Positions 10,870 to 22,705 of a DNA stretch of 64,000 nt are shown here, piece after piece (position 1 is the stretch's first letter; each line of letters starts with the position of its first letter). The DNA lies in the NCBI GenBank assembly GCA_033980235.1, contig CM067077.1:8588602-8652601 (forward strand), given 5' to 3'. The translations under genes and the position numbers were made by a program. This DNA is from Diadema setosum. Its lineage: Eukaryota; Echinodermata; Echinoidea; Diadematoida; Diadematidae. Below the pieces are notes generated by a model. That model saw nothing but the letters and a program-made list of their open reading frames with translations, was not told where the DNA came from and did no database searches.

Positions 10870-12240
10870 TTCTTTTTATACCCTCGCCACACGTAGTGTG
10901 AACGGGGTATATAGGATATAGGAATGGTATGTAGGAATCACCGTAATGTTGGTCGGGAAGGCGGTCGGGTGGTCGGGCGGGCGGTCGTCGGGCGGGCGGG
11001 CGTCGGACGGGCGGGCGGTCGGTCAGTCTGTTGCAAAATTTTGCGTCGCGAACTCCTCCTACTGTAACAGTTTTGAAGCAATTTAAATGAAACTTAGGGT
11101 GAATGATGATATTGAGGTATAGATGTGCAAGACATGTTTTTTGTGTGTGTCGGACAATGCGTTGCCATGGTAACCATAATTTTACCAAAACCTTGTGGAT
11201 TGAATAACTTCCATAGTATTCAAGCGATCAATTTCAAAATTGGTATCTATGATGATCTATAGGTGTAGTTATGCAAGACACTCTTTGTGTTTGTACTTGA
11301 CAAAGCGTTGCCATGGTAACTACATGTTTTCTTCGAAATCTTGTAGAGTGAACAACTTCCACAGTTTTGAAGCAATTGAAATCAAATTTGGTAGGCATTA
11401 TGGCCTTGAGGCATAGATGTGCAACACATAATTTTTGTGTTTGTCAGACAAAGCTTTGCCATGGTAACCATAATTTTACCAAAACCTTGTGGATTGAATA
11501 ACTTCCACACCATTCAAGCAATTAAGGTCAAATTTAGTATGTATGATGATTGGGAGGTGTAGTTATGCAAGACACCAATGTGTTAATATAAGAAAAATGT
11601 GTTGCCATGGTAACCACTCATTTTTGTATCAAATTGAACCATTTAATATATGAAGGTGAAATTTGGTGTGTATGATGCTCATAAGTCTAGTTTTGCAAAA
11701 TGTCCTTTGTATTTGTATTGGACAATGCGTTGCCATGGTAACCGCATGTTTTTTTTTAAATCCTTGTGGAGTGAACTTCTTCCACAGTTTTCAAGCAATT
11801 GAAACCAAATTTGGTAGGCATTATGGCCCTGAGGTACATTGTATAGATGTGGAACACATAATTTTTGTGTTTGTCACACAAACCGTTGCCATGGTAACCA
11901 CCATTTTACCAAAACCTTGCAGATCAAATAACTTTTCCATCATTCAAGCAATTAAAGGCAAATTTAGTATGTATCATGATCTAGAAGTGTAGTTTTGCAA
12001 GACACCAATGTGTTAGTTTAAGGAAAATGTGTTGCTATGGTAACCACTCCTTTTTGTATCAAAATAAACCATTCAAGATATGAAGGTCAAATTTGGTGTG
12101 TATGATGGTCTTTAAGTGTAGTTATGCAAAATGTCCCTTGTGTTTGTATCAGACAATGCATTGTCATGGTAACCACACTTTTTACCCAAACCTTGTGGAA
12201 CTCAGTGTCAACTCTGTAATTGTACAGTATAAATAAAATT
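10870..12240 (+). mobile_element. HINE-like element with ~146-bp repeats each carrying an X-box-like palindrome
   Basis: It begins ATACCCTCGCCACACGTAGTG at about 10878, then a GGTC/GGGC-rich tract (10950-11030). Tandem units of about 128-156 bp follow, each with the palindrome GTTGCCATGGTAAC or a variant. This is the same plan as the AGGTCA elements: CTCCGCCAC-like end, tetranucleotide tract, ~150-bp units. No 3' hairpin or CTAG is visible at the right, so it is truncated or decayed there. The exact right boundary is uncertain. Confidence 0.6.
11161..12173. promoter_or_regulatory. Array of eight RFX X-box-like sites
   Basis: Matches to GTNRCC-N2-RGYAAC lie at 11161, 11307, 11601, 11729 and 11885 (all GTTGCCATGGTAAC, perfect). 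Variants with one to a few changes lie at 11455 (TTTGCC), 12031 (GTTGCT) and 12160 (ATTGTC). RFX proteins bind this palindrome and drive ciliary genes; NPHP4 is ciliary and starts about 12 kb downstream. Binding in vivo is inference. Confidence 0.5.
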
Positions 12241-12277
12241 ATTCTATTTCCAATTCGACAAGTGCACAAACTTGGTA

Positions 12278-12370
12278 TTAACCCGTTGAGAACGGGCTGA
12301 TTTTGCTACAATACGCATTTCCCATAGACCTCTGCCCGAGTATACTCGGGACTCGTCCTCAACGGGTTAA
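12278..12370. mobile_element. Short TTAACCCGTTGAG palindromic MITE, copy a
   Basis: 93 bp, from TTAACCCGTTGAGAACG to CGTCCTCAACGGGTTAA, with the perfect 16-bp palindrome CCCGAGTATACTCGGG at 12335-12350. Confidence 0.65.
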
Positions 12371-12516
12371 CGTCATTGCCCTCATGACATCACATACTAT
12401 AAAGCGACACAAGGGGCGGGGGTATAATCACCTTCAGTGATAGTTTTTTCTGGCACACATGCACTAGTGACCCAAACTTCAAGAAGTTTGGCTGCCAGTG
12501 TGGACAGATGGGGGAC

Positions 12517-12645
12517 ACGACATTCGCTCCTGCAACAATTGTTCCGGTTTATTTTCTCCAAGGACTTGGGGTTAGGGTTAGAGTTGTGATAGGGTTTTAG
12601 GTTTAGTTTGATGTGAGGATTAGGATTAGGGTTATTGGTTATATG
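12517..12645 (-). repeat. Telomere-like repeat element, copy 1
   Basis: Blocks of GGGTTAGGGTTAG and TAGGATTAGGGTTA lie beside a shared flank ACATTCGCTCCTGCAACA and TTATTTTCTCCAAGGAC. Other copies are at 50126, 59859 and 63792. Confidence 0.55.
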
Positions 12646-15600
12646 TACGGTGTACATGCATATTAGGTACAGTAATTTGTGCATTAGCACACCTGTACAT
12701 CATTTTGTGCATCTCAACAGCAAATGAAAAATTAATGCCTGCATATGAATGAATGCAATGAATTGTGTAGATTTAAAAAAATAATAATAATTGATTCATA
12801 CGTAGGCATATCACTTGGTGCCTATCAATTTTCTGCATACACAGAGGCTTTTACAGTATTTCTATTTTGATGGCTGTTCATGGCTCTGTCATAAAATTCA
12901 TGTTTATTTCCCACACATATCCCAAGAATGAGAGCATGTGATGAGGCCCCTACATTCCTTCAGGGCATTGTGTGTGCCCACACACAAAAACACACACTTC
13001 TTTTATTGAACAGGGGGAGGGGGAAAGTTAGAAGGAATCCTGGCTAAATGAAGAGAAGTGTTCACATATTACGTCCCAAGGATCATATGTGCTGCGTTTA
13101 GCCTCTTCCTAAAGGGAGGCGAGAGTGGCACTGGCTGCTGGTCTGATGATATCTGATCAAAATATTTTCCTAGAAATCACCCCCACTGTCTGAATTGTCT
13201 GTTTGAGTGTGTTGCTGGATTTGTAAGGAGCCTTACAATGTATGAGGAAAGTGGCGTAACATTGTACAATTGTAAGTCATAGAAGTGAGGGTGGGGGAGG
13301 TTTAATATAATTTTTTTCTTGGATTTGATTTGATACTCCTACTGGTATCATGTGCAGTATTCCTAAATTTTGACTCATGAATGTAATTATCAAATTGCCT
13401 TCAAAATATATTTGTTTGGGGTTTTTTGTGCATTACTGTGTTTTATGGCTGTGTTTGCTATTGAGGTGAAATTGTCAATCTGACCCAGGAACACTTAAAA
13501 AGAGAGAGAGAAAAAAAGAAGAAAGAAATGCAAATATACATCTGAGGAGAACTGCTATCCAAACCAAACCTTATCTTGAAGGAGATAAGAATGCAATAAT
13601 GTGCTCTTCCTTTTGAAGCCCTCCCCTTTACCATGTCAATTATTTGAATAGTAGAGGTGATAAAAATTTTGAGGTAATTATGAGCACATGTGGTTTGCAT
13701 GTGAGATAACCATACATTTTTGGTGAATATATTGAGAATCAGTACAAGACATAATTTTGATATCAAATTACACCCTAATCCTGCAAATTCTGTTGCTTCA
13801 GTGAACACAGAAGCAACAGAATTCAAAATCAGAATTTTCCCAACTTTCCTTTATAAGCATGTTATGTCAAAATAATCCTCAGTACTCCTTACAGTTAAAA
13901 AAAAAATATTCAACATTAGGTGTACTGCCGTGCTTGATTGTTTGTAGATGTTGCTATTGACAACCTTGGTCATAAACACTTTGTAGTTATAGCAACTAAA
14001 CAACAACTGAGTAAGACTGAAAGCATGATTGCACTATCAGAGTGAATTTAATGACAGCTTTTAATTAGAGGACAAATTTAGGCCAATCCATCAAACTAGG
14101 TCTCCTTTGCAAAGCAGCAGAGTAGGTTTGTTTTATGTTTCCATGGAAACACAATCATTGTGATCCATCATTTCTGTGGCTCTGCAATGTACTCAAGATA
14201 CGTCCCGGTGTATCTCAGACATTTGCTTGTGTACCTGTAATATTTTAAGAAAGCGAAAGTTTATCTCTTTGCAGAAAAAGAACATAGTAATACAGATAAC
14301 GATGTACTATTTAAAACATTCTTGCCCATTTTTCTTGTGTACGGTACCTGTAATATTTCAAGAAAGCAGAAGTTTATCTATTTGCAGAAAAGAAATCAAG
14401 ACAACCATACTAAACATTCTTGCTCATTTTAGTGAATGAAAGCAAATAAATGACAACTTTGCAAGAATCATCATTGGTCAACTACTTTTACCAAGATACA
14501 TAATGTTTGATACTGTATAATTACATAAAATGTACAACACGGAATTCAGGGAATAATTGTCGAAATCAAATTTGATAAGCAATTTCAACTAATGAATATT
14601 GCAAATTATGTAGACTCCTGTGGAAGAAAACTGCTACACTCACACGCACAAAAGTTTGTGTAGCAATGGTATAAAAATGCACAGCAAATTGAGATGCAAT
14701 GACAGGAAAATTATTCCCTGCAATTCTGCATTATCTCTGTGGTTTCAGAGAGTTTTTCAAAGGTTTTTTGTCATGCTGAACCCACTTTCTCTTGGGTGCA
14801 GTCACCTCTCTGTACAGTTGCATAGCACAGCACTTGTGTCAGTGTGCAGTGTTCTAAAGCTTGCTGTATGGACCAAGGTGCTGTACAAATGTATGCTTCA
14901 TTTTGTGAGTTTCCAACTCATTAGAGAATCTTGCATAATATATGGTGAAAAGTTTGATGTGTTTGCCCTCAGCACTTGTATTGCCAAGTAGATTGTATGT
15001 TCCTTGTCTCTTTGATGCATATTACAGACAGCAAAGTTTCAGAAAGAAGGACTGCTTGTAGTAGGAAGGTTTGGCACCATGGGGGGGGGGGGGAGGGGCA
15101 GCAACAGATATGCCTATGATAGGAGGCCAAAATGATATAGGGAGAATCAGACAGATATAAATTCATCCAGACGTTGGCAAAAGGAGAAGTGGAGAGAAAG
15201 GGACAGGTCAGTATGAAAAAGATCCCCTGGCACTGATCTAATAGGCTGAAGTAACTTTGTAGAAGGCAGAGTGTTTCTATTATCCATAATCATATTTACA
15301 AACAGCAGTTTAAATCTCCTTTTTCACTTGATTATTCAAGTACAGTCTGTAGCTCAAACTTCAGCTCCATGGTTTGATTTACCCTCTTTTGTCCAATGTA
15401 AATTGCTCCTTGGTTTTCTTCCTTGCTTCCAGTATAAAGTTCCTTGAGACATCAATCCCAGAAAATCGCTGGACCAGAGATGGTGCTGGGAAAGAAACCC
15501 ACCCCAAGCCCTGATGTTGAGGGTCCTGTTTCCAGTCTCCTTGACTCCCTGATTGGTCTATTGTGTTGCAGTGCCTCTCTGCTTTTGTTTGTTTAATGTC

Positions 15601-17535
15601 AGAAGATGTTAGCATAAACCGCGAAGAGGCCCTAAAAGCTATCTAAGAGAAAAAGAAGCAGAGTGAGGGAGACCGAGAAAGACAGAAAGAGAGCAATAAC
15701 AGTCCTCAGCCCATAGAAATGCTTGATGCTGTTCACACAGGGAAATGTTTTCCCAACGATTTGTTCCCCAATTTGCAGTTAGTGGTGAGATTTAATCTGC
15801 ACCAAAACAAACTACCCAACAATGTGCTTCCTGGGTATTAAAGTGAGAATCTGTGTGTTCAACGGTCAGTTTGTAAAATGCATATGATGAAGAAAGGCAA
15901 TTCAGTTTTGTTTCATTGTGTGGGATATGTAAACTTGATGAAATAAAACAGAAATTCACTGGAGGAAAAAGAAAATAATCATAATGCTCATAATCTAGAC
16001 TTGAAAATACAGAACCACATGCATAGATCTAGCACTCTCTCTATTCTCATTGCTGCAAGCTACTGCCGTGGTTGCATCTGGATTCACCAAATTTTAATCT
16101 GTAATAACAGTAGCAAAAAAAAAAATAAAAATAATAAGATGAGATGAGAAGGATGAAAGGATCTAGGGAAAGAAAAATTGTTGGAATTCCAGGAGGTTCA
16201 AATAGATAGATCTACATTGTAGTCAATGTCTAAACATATTTAACACTGAACAGCAAAAATCATATTTTGGAAAGTAAACAGGCTCAGCAGTGAAAAGAGA
16301 TATGATTTTCACAATGATGGATGGATGGAGAAGGACAAAGGTAAAGAGTGAGAAAGTGAGAGAAACGAAAGGAGGACAAAAAGTCTTGAAAAGATATTTA
16401 CTTGTGTGAATGCAGACTCAGAATTGCTTACCAACTGAACCCTGACCATAAACTGTTTTATAGCACAGAGTTTACAACTGTTCAGGGCAGAGCACTTCAC
16501 ACCCGTGTGACAAGCAGATGGACAATTTAGGTTTTCAATAGACACTGTACATTACTGTATTTCGAAGATTATTTGAGGGGTCTTTGCTAATTGCTTTTCG
16601 TAACACTTCACACGTGGATGATGTCTGCAAATCTTGAACATGTACAGATGCATTGTACAGCGTGCCTATGCATGAATGATATGCTTCATTTCATCCTTAT
16701 GGATTTATTGGATATTACACTTCAAGGGATGTTCAGCTTTCTGCGTGTATGCATTCTTCATCTGTAGAGTGACTCTTAAAAGGGCAAGCAAATATTTGAT
16801 TAGCATTGTTTGCTTATGGTGGGGAACAGTTTTACTCCTTCAGTGCACGGAGGGAGAGAGAGAGAGAGCTGTTGCTATCAATATGAATGGTTCAACTTTG
16901 GAGGAATACATTGTTCTTGCTGATGTTATGTCCAATCAGAACTATAGACCTTTTGTTGTTGTTCATAGGGGATTACTTCAGTTGTGGACTCTCTGTGTTC
17001 GTTTGATGAGTTTTCCATTTGAACAGCGCTGTGTGTGTTTCAACTTGACCGTCACTCAGGATGGACAACACTGAGCGCCACAATCTGATTGCCCCACCGG
17101 TTGTTGATACAAGTGGAATAAAAAATGATCCTGCAGCCTAAAGGCAAAGAGGAGTTGGTCTTTTACTCTCACTACATGTGAATGCATCATCACAGCGAGC
17201 TCTGGAAGTAATATTATGGCCACGTCAAGATCCATTGCTTTATAATCTGGAGATTTTCAGATCTGATGGAGCCTTCTTGATTGTTGGCTATGTTTGTTCA
17301 TGCTGATTGGCACTTCACATAGTGTATTCATCTGGATGTGGGTGGACGTGTACGGTGTTTGTGTGTATGTGCGTGTGTATGTGCGTGTGTGCAATGTACA
17401 TTACATTGTGTGCGGAATGTCAATTGTGAAAGGATGGCTGTTGAGACTAGTGACAAAAATAGTTACATACAAGTGGAGTATACACTGTACAACATTATGT
17501 ATTTACCATAGGGCTTATTATCCTGGGTTGTTTTT
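12646..17535. other. Gene-free stretch
   Basis: It holds the tandem duplication at 14228-14430, a G run at 15081-15092 and a short GT-rich tract at 17355-17395. Open frames up to 132 codons (16676-17074) show no domain and no consistent splice partners. Confidence 0.55.
14228..14430 (+). repeat. ~105-bp tandem duplication
   Basis: Both units contain TACCTGTAATATTT, AAGAAAGC, AAGTTTATCT and AAACATTCTTGC. It lies in the gene-free upstream half. Confidence 0.6.
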
Positions 17536-17748
17536 ATGCCTCCGCCACGAAGTGGTGCCGGAGGCATTATGTTTTCGGGTTGTCCGTCCGTCCGTCCGTC
17601 CGTCCTTCCGTCCGTCCTTCCGTCCGTCCGTAATGAATTTTGTGGACAAGGTAACTATCGAAACCTGTTGAGGTATCCTAATGAAACTTGGCATGGGTGT
17701 GTATTAGGGGGTGAAGTTGTGCCTATCAACTTTTTGGTGCACATGCTC

Positions 17749-18386
17749 AAGGTCAAAGGTCAAAAGGTGAAGGTCAAATACATAAAATTTCACTATTTCC
17801 ACCACATCTATTGAATGCCTGAAGATATTTTCTTGAAACTTAGTGTATACATGTATTACCCAATTAAGATTCTCTGGTGAAAGTTTGGGTCATGAGGTCA
17901 AAGGTCAAAGGTCAAAAGGTCAGGGTCAAATACATAAAATTTCACTATTTCCACCATATCTATTGAATGCCTGAAGAGATTTTCTTGAAACTTAGTGTAT
18001 ACATGTATTACCCAATTAAGATTCTCTGGTGAAAGTTTGGGTCATGAGGTCAAAGGTCAAAGGTCAAAAGGTCAAGTAAAAATATTAAAACTTCTTTTTT
18101 TTTTCTCCGTACCTTGGAAAATTGTTCAAGGTATCTTCATGGAACATAGTATATACGTGTACTGACTGGAAGTGATTATCTAGAGAATGTAGGGTTCATG
18201 GGGTCAAAGGTCAGGGGTCAAAGGTCAAGTGCAAGACTTCACAGTTTTACTATTACCCTCATATTTATGCAATGTCAGCAGGGTTATTTTTTTACACTTG
18301 GTGTATGCGTGTGTAACCTAATAGAAATTCTCTGGAAAGTTTTTTTTTTCTCTTTTTGCCTCAAAGGTCAAAAGGTCAAAGATCAA
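17749..18386 (+). promoter_or_regulatory. Five clusters of AGGTCA half-sites (copy 2)
   Basis: These are the same five clusters as in copy 1, near 17749, 17896, 18048, 18201 and 18361. One difference is that the first cluster has lost a half-site (AAGGTGAAGGTCA). Confidence 0.5.
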
Positions 18387-18832
18387 GTGAAAGTGCTGAA
18401 CTAACTTTTTCCTCCATATCTCGGAAGTGGCTCAAGTTACCTTGAAACTTAGTACATATTATGCATGTTCTATCTGAAAGTAATTATCTTATGAATTTTA
18501 GGGTCAAGGGCCAGATGAAAATGGTAACAATTTACTATTCAACTCAGAAATTGCACTTTCTTTCCACACCTGTACCTTGAAAATTACTCGATGCCTAAAT
18601 GTATGAATGGGTCAAAGTCAAGTTAAAGTCCTTAAATCCCTAGATACATGCTCTCTTATTCATCCAATTAAACCTACGTCAAGGAAGGTGAACATTCAAC
18701 ACATTTGTGACAAACTTGTCATTCCAATATTTTGCCAATTTTGTGAAAATGTAATCACACAGTGTCCACATGTACTATCTAGACCTATTGGGAAAATCAT
18801 GCATTATGGCGGAGGCATACCAGTCGCCAAAG

Positions 18833-21635
18833 GGCAATTCCACGGTAACTGACGTTACGCGTAAGGATTTTCATGAAATTGTTTACGTTGTAGTTTTGTG
18901 AATGAAAGCACCTGGGGCTTGCAATTGGCATTGATGAATGAGTTCATGAGAAAGAAGAAATAGGTGGGAAGTTTTTCTCTCAAACTGCATTTCTTATCAG
19001 ATAGCAAGTGAAAATGTGTCGGTAACTGACGTTACAGAAAAAGGACGTGGAAAATTATGGTGTAGATTCAAATGGAAATATCTCATGTCCCTGACTTCTA
19101 GCCTTTTTGTATTTAATATGGCAATACACCTAGGTTCTTAGGAACAGGTGTGCAAAATAATGTGCACCCTAGATATTTCCTTTTAGCACCATGCCAATTT
19201 CAGTGAAGGCATGACGGTAACTGACGTTACGTAACTGACGTTACGCTTACATTTGCCATAGGGTTTACACACGCAAAATCATGATTGGGAATAGTTTTGT
19301 GATATTTCATAATTCTGACCTTTCAGAATGATTTCTTTGATATGGAATCATACCTTGGTTCATCAATTATAAATACACAAATGAAATGAAATATTAGTCC
19401 ATTTTCTTTGTGTTCTATGAAAACTTAAAGGTAAACATGTCAGTAACTGACGTTACGTAACTGACGTTACACATACTTTTGCTATAGGGTTTATAGAGAA
19501 CTAATTTATTTAACAGGTTATTATACTGCTGCAGTATACCAGTAACAATCCCAGGCAATTACTTAGCAACAAATTAAAACAAAATCTTAAGACACAAATG
19601 GGGTGGGGCACTTAGGGGGCAACCCAACCCCCCCCCCCATGCCATAGCACAGTTGGGCAAAAATAATGTAAATGAACCAGAGGATATTTCTTGACATTTG
19701 TCTTAAGATTGAAAGCTTATTCAACAGTTACGATTACACAGAGCCATCTAGATTCAGCAGTTCCAAATATGAATATATAACATTATATTGACATAACTAA
19801 GGGTTTTTTTATTTTATGAACAGGAAAGTTTCTATCTAGAGTGCCCCACCCATAATACCCTGCAGTACTACACAAAACACGGATATTTTTGTGTGTGAAA
19901 AAAAAAATATCTTTAAGGTAATGGGGAAAAAACACATATCAACTCATAAATATGCATAAATATGTATGAAATCTACTGTGATACATTTCTTCTTCTTTTC
20001 TGTATTTTACTCCTTCTCTTTCAAGGCATTGTTAGGGCCATAAATAAAAAAAAAAATGATCTCCATCATCAATTGATTTAAATGAAAAGTGTTGCACTTT
20101 TAATATTTCTCTGTGAAGAAGAAACATTATGCTTTTTTGGTCAAAAGAGCATTATTGGTTTATTCCTTTCTTGAAGTAATATAACTGTTTTTCTTCCTTT
20201 TCAATGATATATCAAGGCTTGCAAATACATCCCAGATACCAAGAAATAGGATTTTGTAACGAAAGAATTCTAAGACCAATATAAACAAATCTTCCTGTTC
20301 GTAATTATCATGTACTGCAAAATGTCCCTGCATGAATGAAATAAAGTAATCAACAAATATGATTTTTTTTTTTTTTTTTTTAACCCTAGAATCACCTCTC
20401 ACTTTGAGCAACATCAGTGTTAAACGTTTGGCAACATCAGTGTTCAGTTTCAAACAGTAACGAGTACATGCCTTATGTACCATAATACAAGATGTGCTAC
20501 ATTAACTAAACCACACATTTGAGTGCAAGCGAAGAAATATCTGTTTGTGCATTTGCCTTGAGGTAGAAACTTCACTAAGCTTCCAGAAAAAAAGAAAAAT
20601 GCTAGCCAAAGCAATCATTAGTGAAGATTATAAAACTGTTGGTATACAGCTGTACACAAGCTTTGTATAGAAAAGGTGGTTACCATGCAACCATGTCATT
20701 GATTAGGCCTACAAACTTTGGTAGCTTTATCATGCCATAGGACTGGGAATGTACTGTATAGTAATTTGAGTGCATATACTGAATGTGGTAAACCTAAACT
20801 TCCAGATGATTTAACCTTAAACTTGTGCTGAATCAAAAATTAAAAGCTCAAGCCTCCCCCCAAAAAAAGAGAGAGATAATTATGATAAATAAATAAACAA
20901 ATAAATAAAAAAAATTTAAAAAAATGTATCCATGGACATACCATGGTGATGACATCATTTCCTATCAAAGGGATTGCTGCTCTTTGTTGATAACCTTTGA
21001 CTTCCCAGATGTAGTGAAATGGCCTAAAGTCAAAAAATTTGCCTCAGTTATAATTACTGTCATGGTAACTGACATTACATACTCATGTATGACATTTTGG
21101 TAACTGACGTTACACATTTTGAAGTGTTCATTTTGACTCTCCAGTATGCCAAGTATCTTTATTTCTGGTATTAAAAGGAAGGCATATGGGCATACATTAG
21201 AAATCCCAAGTTACATCATACAGCTCACTTTCTTTGATGAATAAAGTTAAAAATTCCTTGTTTTTGGTAACTGACGTTACGCCCATCATTGTCGAACTAA
21301 TTAAAAGTTTTTATCAAATTCTTTAAAGCAACCAGCTTTTTTTTTTATCGTGTGATAAAATACTTCTCTGGTAACTGCATACATATAAAAGATTGTTGTT
21401 TAGAGTACTAGTAAAGTGGATATACAGAGAGTAAGTTATGTGACAATACAATCTTTTTACCACTGAGTTATAGGTATATTTTGGCAGCCATTTTGAAAAT
21501 CAAAATGGCCACTTTTTTGAAAAACATTATGATTCTTAAAACTTCAACTCAAGTACTGTCTGAAAATGTGTGGTGTTTGAAACAAATATCATTTTGAATT
21601 TTTGGCACCTGTGTCCTATGTACCGTGGAATTGCC
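18833..21635. mobile_element. 2.8-kb non-autonomous TIR transposon with subterminal GTAACTGACGTTAC repeats
   Basis: It is bounded by perfect 15-bp inverted repeats GGCAATTCCACGGTA and flanked by a 6-bp direct duplication CCAAAG (18827-18832 and 21636-21641). The empty site survives at 9005-9010. Nine copies of the 14-mer GTAACTGACGTTAC lie subterminally: 18845, 19022, 19217, 19231, 19443, 19457, 21065 (one mismatch), 21100 and 21267. The middle holds no recognisable transposase; the 107-aa minus frame at 20160-20483 resembles nothing I know. A 6-bp duplication is unusual and does not by itself name the superfamily. Confidence 0.8.
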
Positions 21636-21924
21636 CCAAAGCGACATTTCTAGTTTTTTTTTACTTCAATCAGATTTACAATATTGAAGATGAAAATGAT
21701 TGCAGCTTTTCCAAGGAGTGTCATGTTTGCTTCAAACAGGATGTTTATGGATATTTCTTTAAAGTCTCTTGGTTGTTGATATCAATTGCATTTTTTCCAA
21801 AATATGGAATCTCCAATTTTAGATTTACATGTCTGTGTTCTTATGCAGTTGTGGCTTTACCATAAACTATGTAGTTTATACCTTTTTTGGTGTGATTTTA
21901 CCTGTTTTCTAACACATGACATGA

Positions 21925-22371
21925 ACAAACCTATCACTACAGCGTGTGATGTCACATGTGTACAACGATATGAAGAAAGTATAAGGAAAATTCAAGATAT
22001 TTTCACTTTTCGCAGAGTAAAAGAACACTTGACTTCCCTTTTTCAGAAAGTACGGGGGAATAATATTACCCATGATATATGTCATTGACGAGTCAAGGAA
22101 ATAGGTGTACTTTTTTCAAAAAGTACAATTTTGTGAAATTCTCTTTATATTTTCCTTATATCGCTATACGCATGTGACATCATGCACTCTAGTACATGTA
22201 GTCTTCAAATCCAGCAGTGACTGTGCAGATACTTTAAAAATTCATAACTTTTGAACAGATGGTCCAATTTTCCCCAAACTTTCACTGATGTGTTCTACAA
22301 ATTGTAGCATTGCAGCTAGCATTCACTCAATCCACATGTATATATGAAAGTGGACTTGTCCTTTAACTTTC
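21925..22371 (+). mobile_element. Diverged, left-truncated relative of the 0.57-kb foldback
   Basis: The right part shares TTCATAACTTTTG, CTTTCACTGATGTGTTCTAC and CACTCAATCCACAT with the foldback at 29713-30277 and ends CCTTTAAC. The left terminus is not recognisable. The inner arms (TGTGATGTCACATG... and CATGTGACATCATGC) still pair. Confidence 0.55.
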
Positions 22372-22499
22372 AAACAAGTTCTGGTATGATTTCCATACAT
22401 GTACATTGCAGTGTCATTATTTATATTGACTACTGTGCAGAAACCTACTGTATTACAATACAACCTCAATTGCACAACCGTCGATCTCTCTGTTATCTG

Positions 22500-22705
22500 G
22501 ATGTCAACTGGCACATTTTTCGACAGTACCCGAAAGTATGTTGCCATGGTAACGGCATATTAATGGCAGAAGATCAAGGAAAGATCTTGCGGATTTAACT
22601 ACTTCCTCAGTTTTTTGACCAAAGCTTATGAAATGTTGTTTTGACCAAAGCTTATGAAATGTTGTTTGGCGGGGGTATAACCAGTCGCTGTAGCGACATT
22701 TCTAG
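22500..22705 (+). mobile_element. 3' fragment of the X-box-type HINE, with one perfect X-box at 22540
   Basis: GTTGCCATGGTAAC at 22540-22553 is followed by TTGCGGATTTAACTACTTCC, resembling the repeat unit at 11190-11220. A duplicated 25-bp segment comes next (22616-22665), then GGCGGGGGTATA, the hairpin GTCGC-TGTA-GCGAC (22684-22697) and terminal CTAG (22702-22705). It supplies the 3' end missing from the 10.9-kb element. The X-box lies about 1.9 kb upstream of the NPHP4 ATG. Confidence 0.65.

Larger units (their letters stand above)
17536..21653 (+). mobile_element. Helentron-associated element, copy 2, interrupted by a nested transposon
   Basis: This copy is nearly identical over its whole length to the element at 7718-9022, including the GTCC tract (one extra block), the ~150-bp repeats and the subterminal inverted repeat. 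It is interrupted at 18833-21635 by another transposon. After the insertion the element resumes with the second half of its 3' hairpin and CTAG at 21650-21653. Its uninterrupted sister gives the empty site. Confidence 0.75.

Noticed and set aside
12555..12625. Telomeric repeat as evidence of a chromosome end or fusion
   Set aside because: The same blocks occur four times with shared non-telomeric flanks, so they are a dispersed element.
14143..14157. GTTTCCATGGAAAC as an additional X-box
   Set aside because: It is palindromic but has T where the RFX consensus requires a purine in each half-site.
20160..20483. 107-codon minus frame inside the nested transposon as a transposase
   Set aside because: No DDE-like or DNA-binding motif; contains a poly-Lys tract from a T run.
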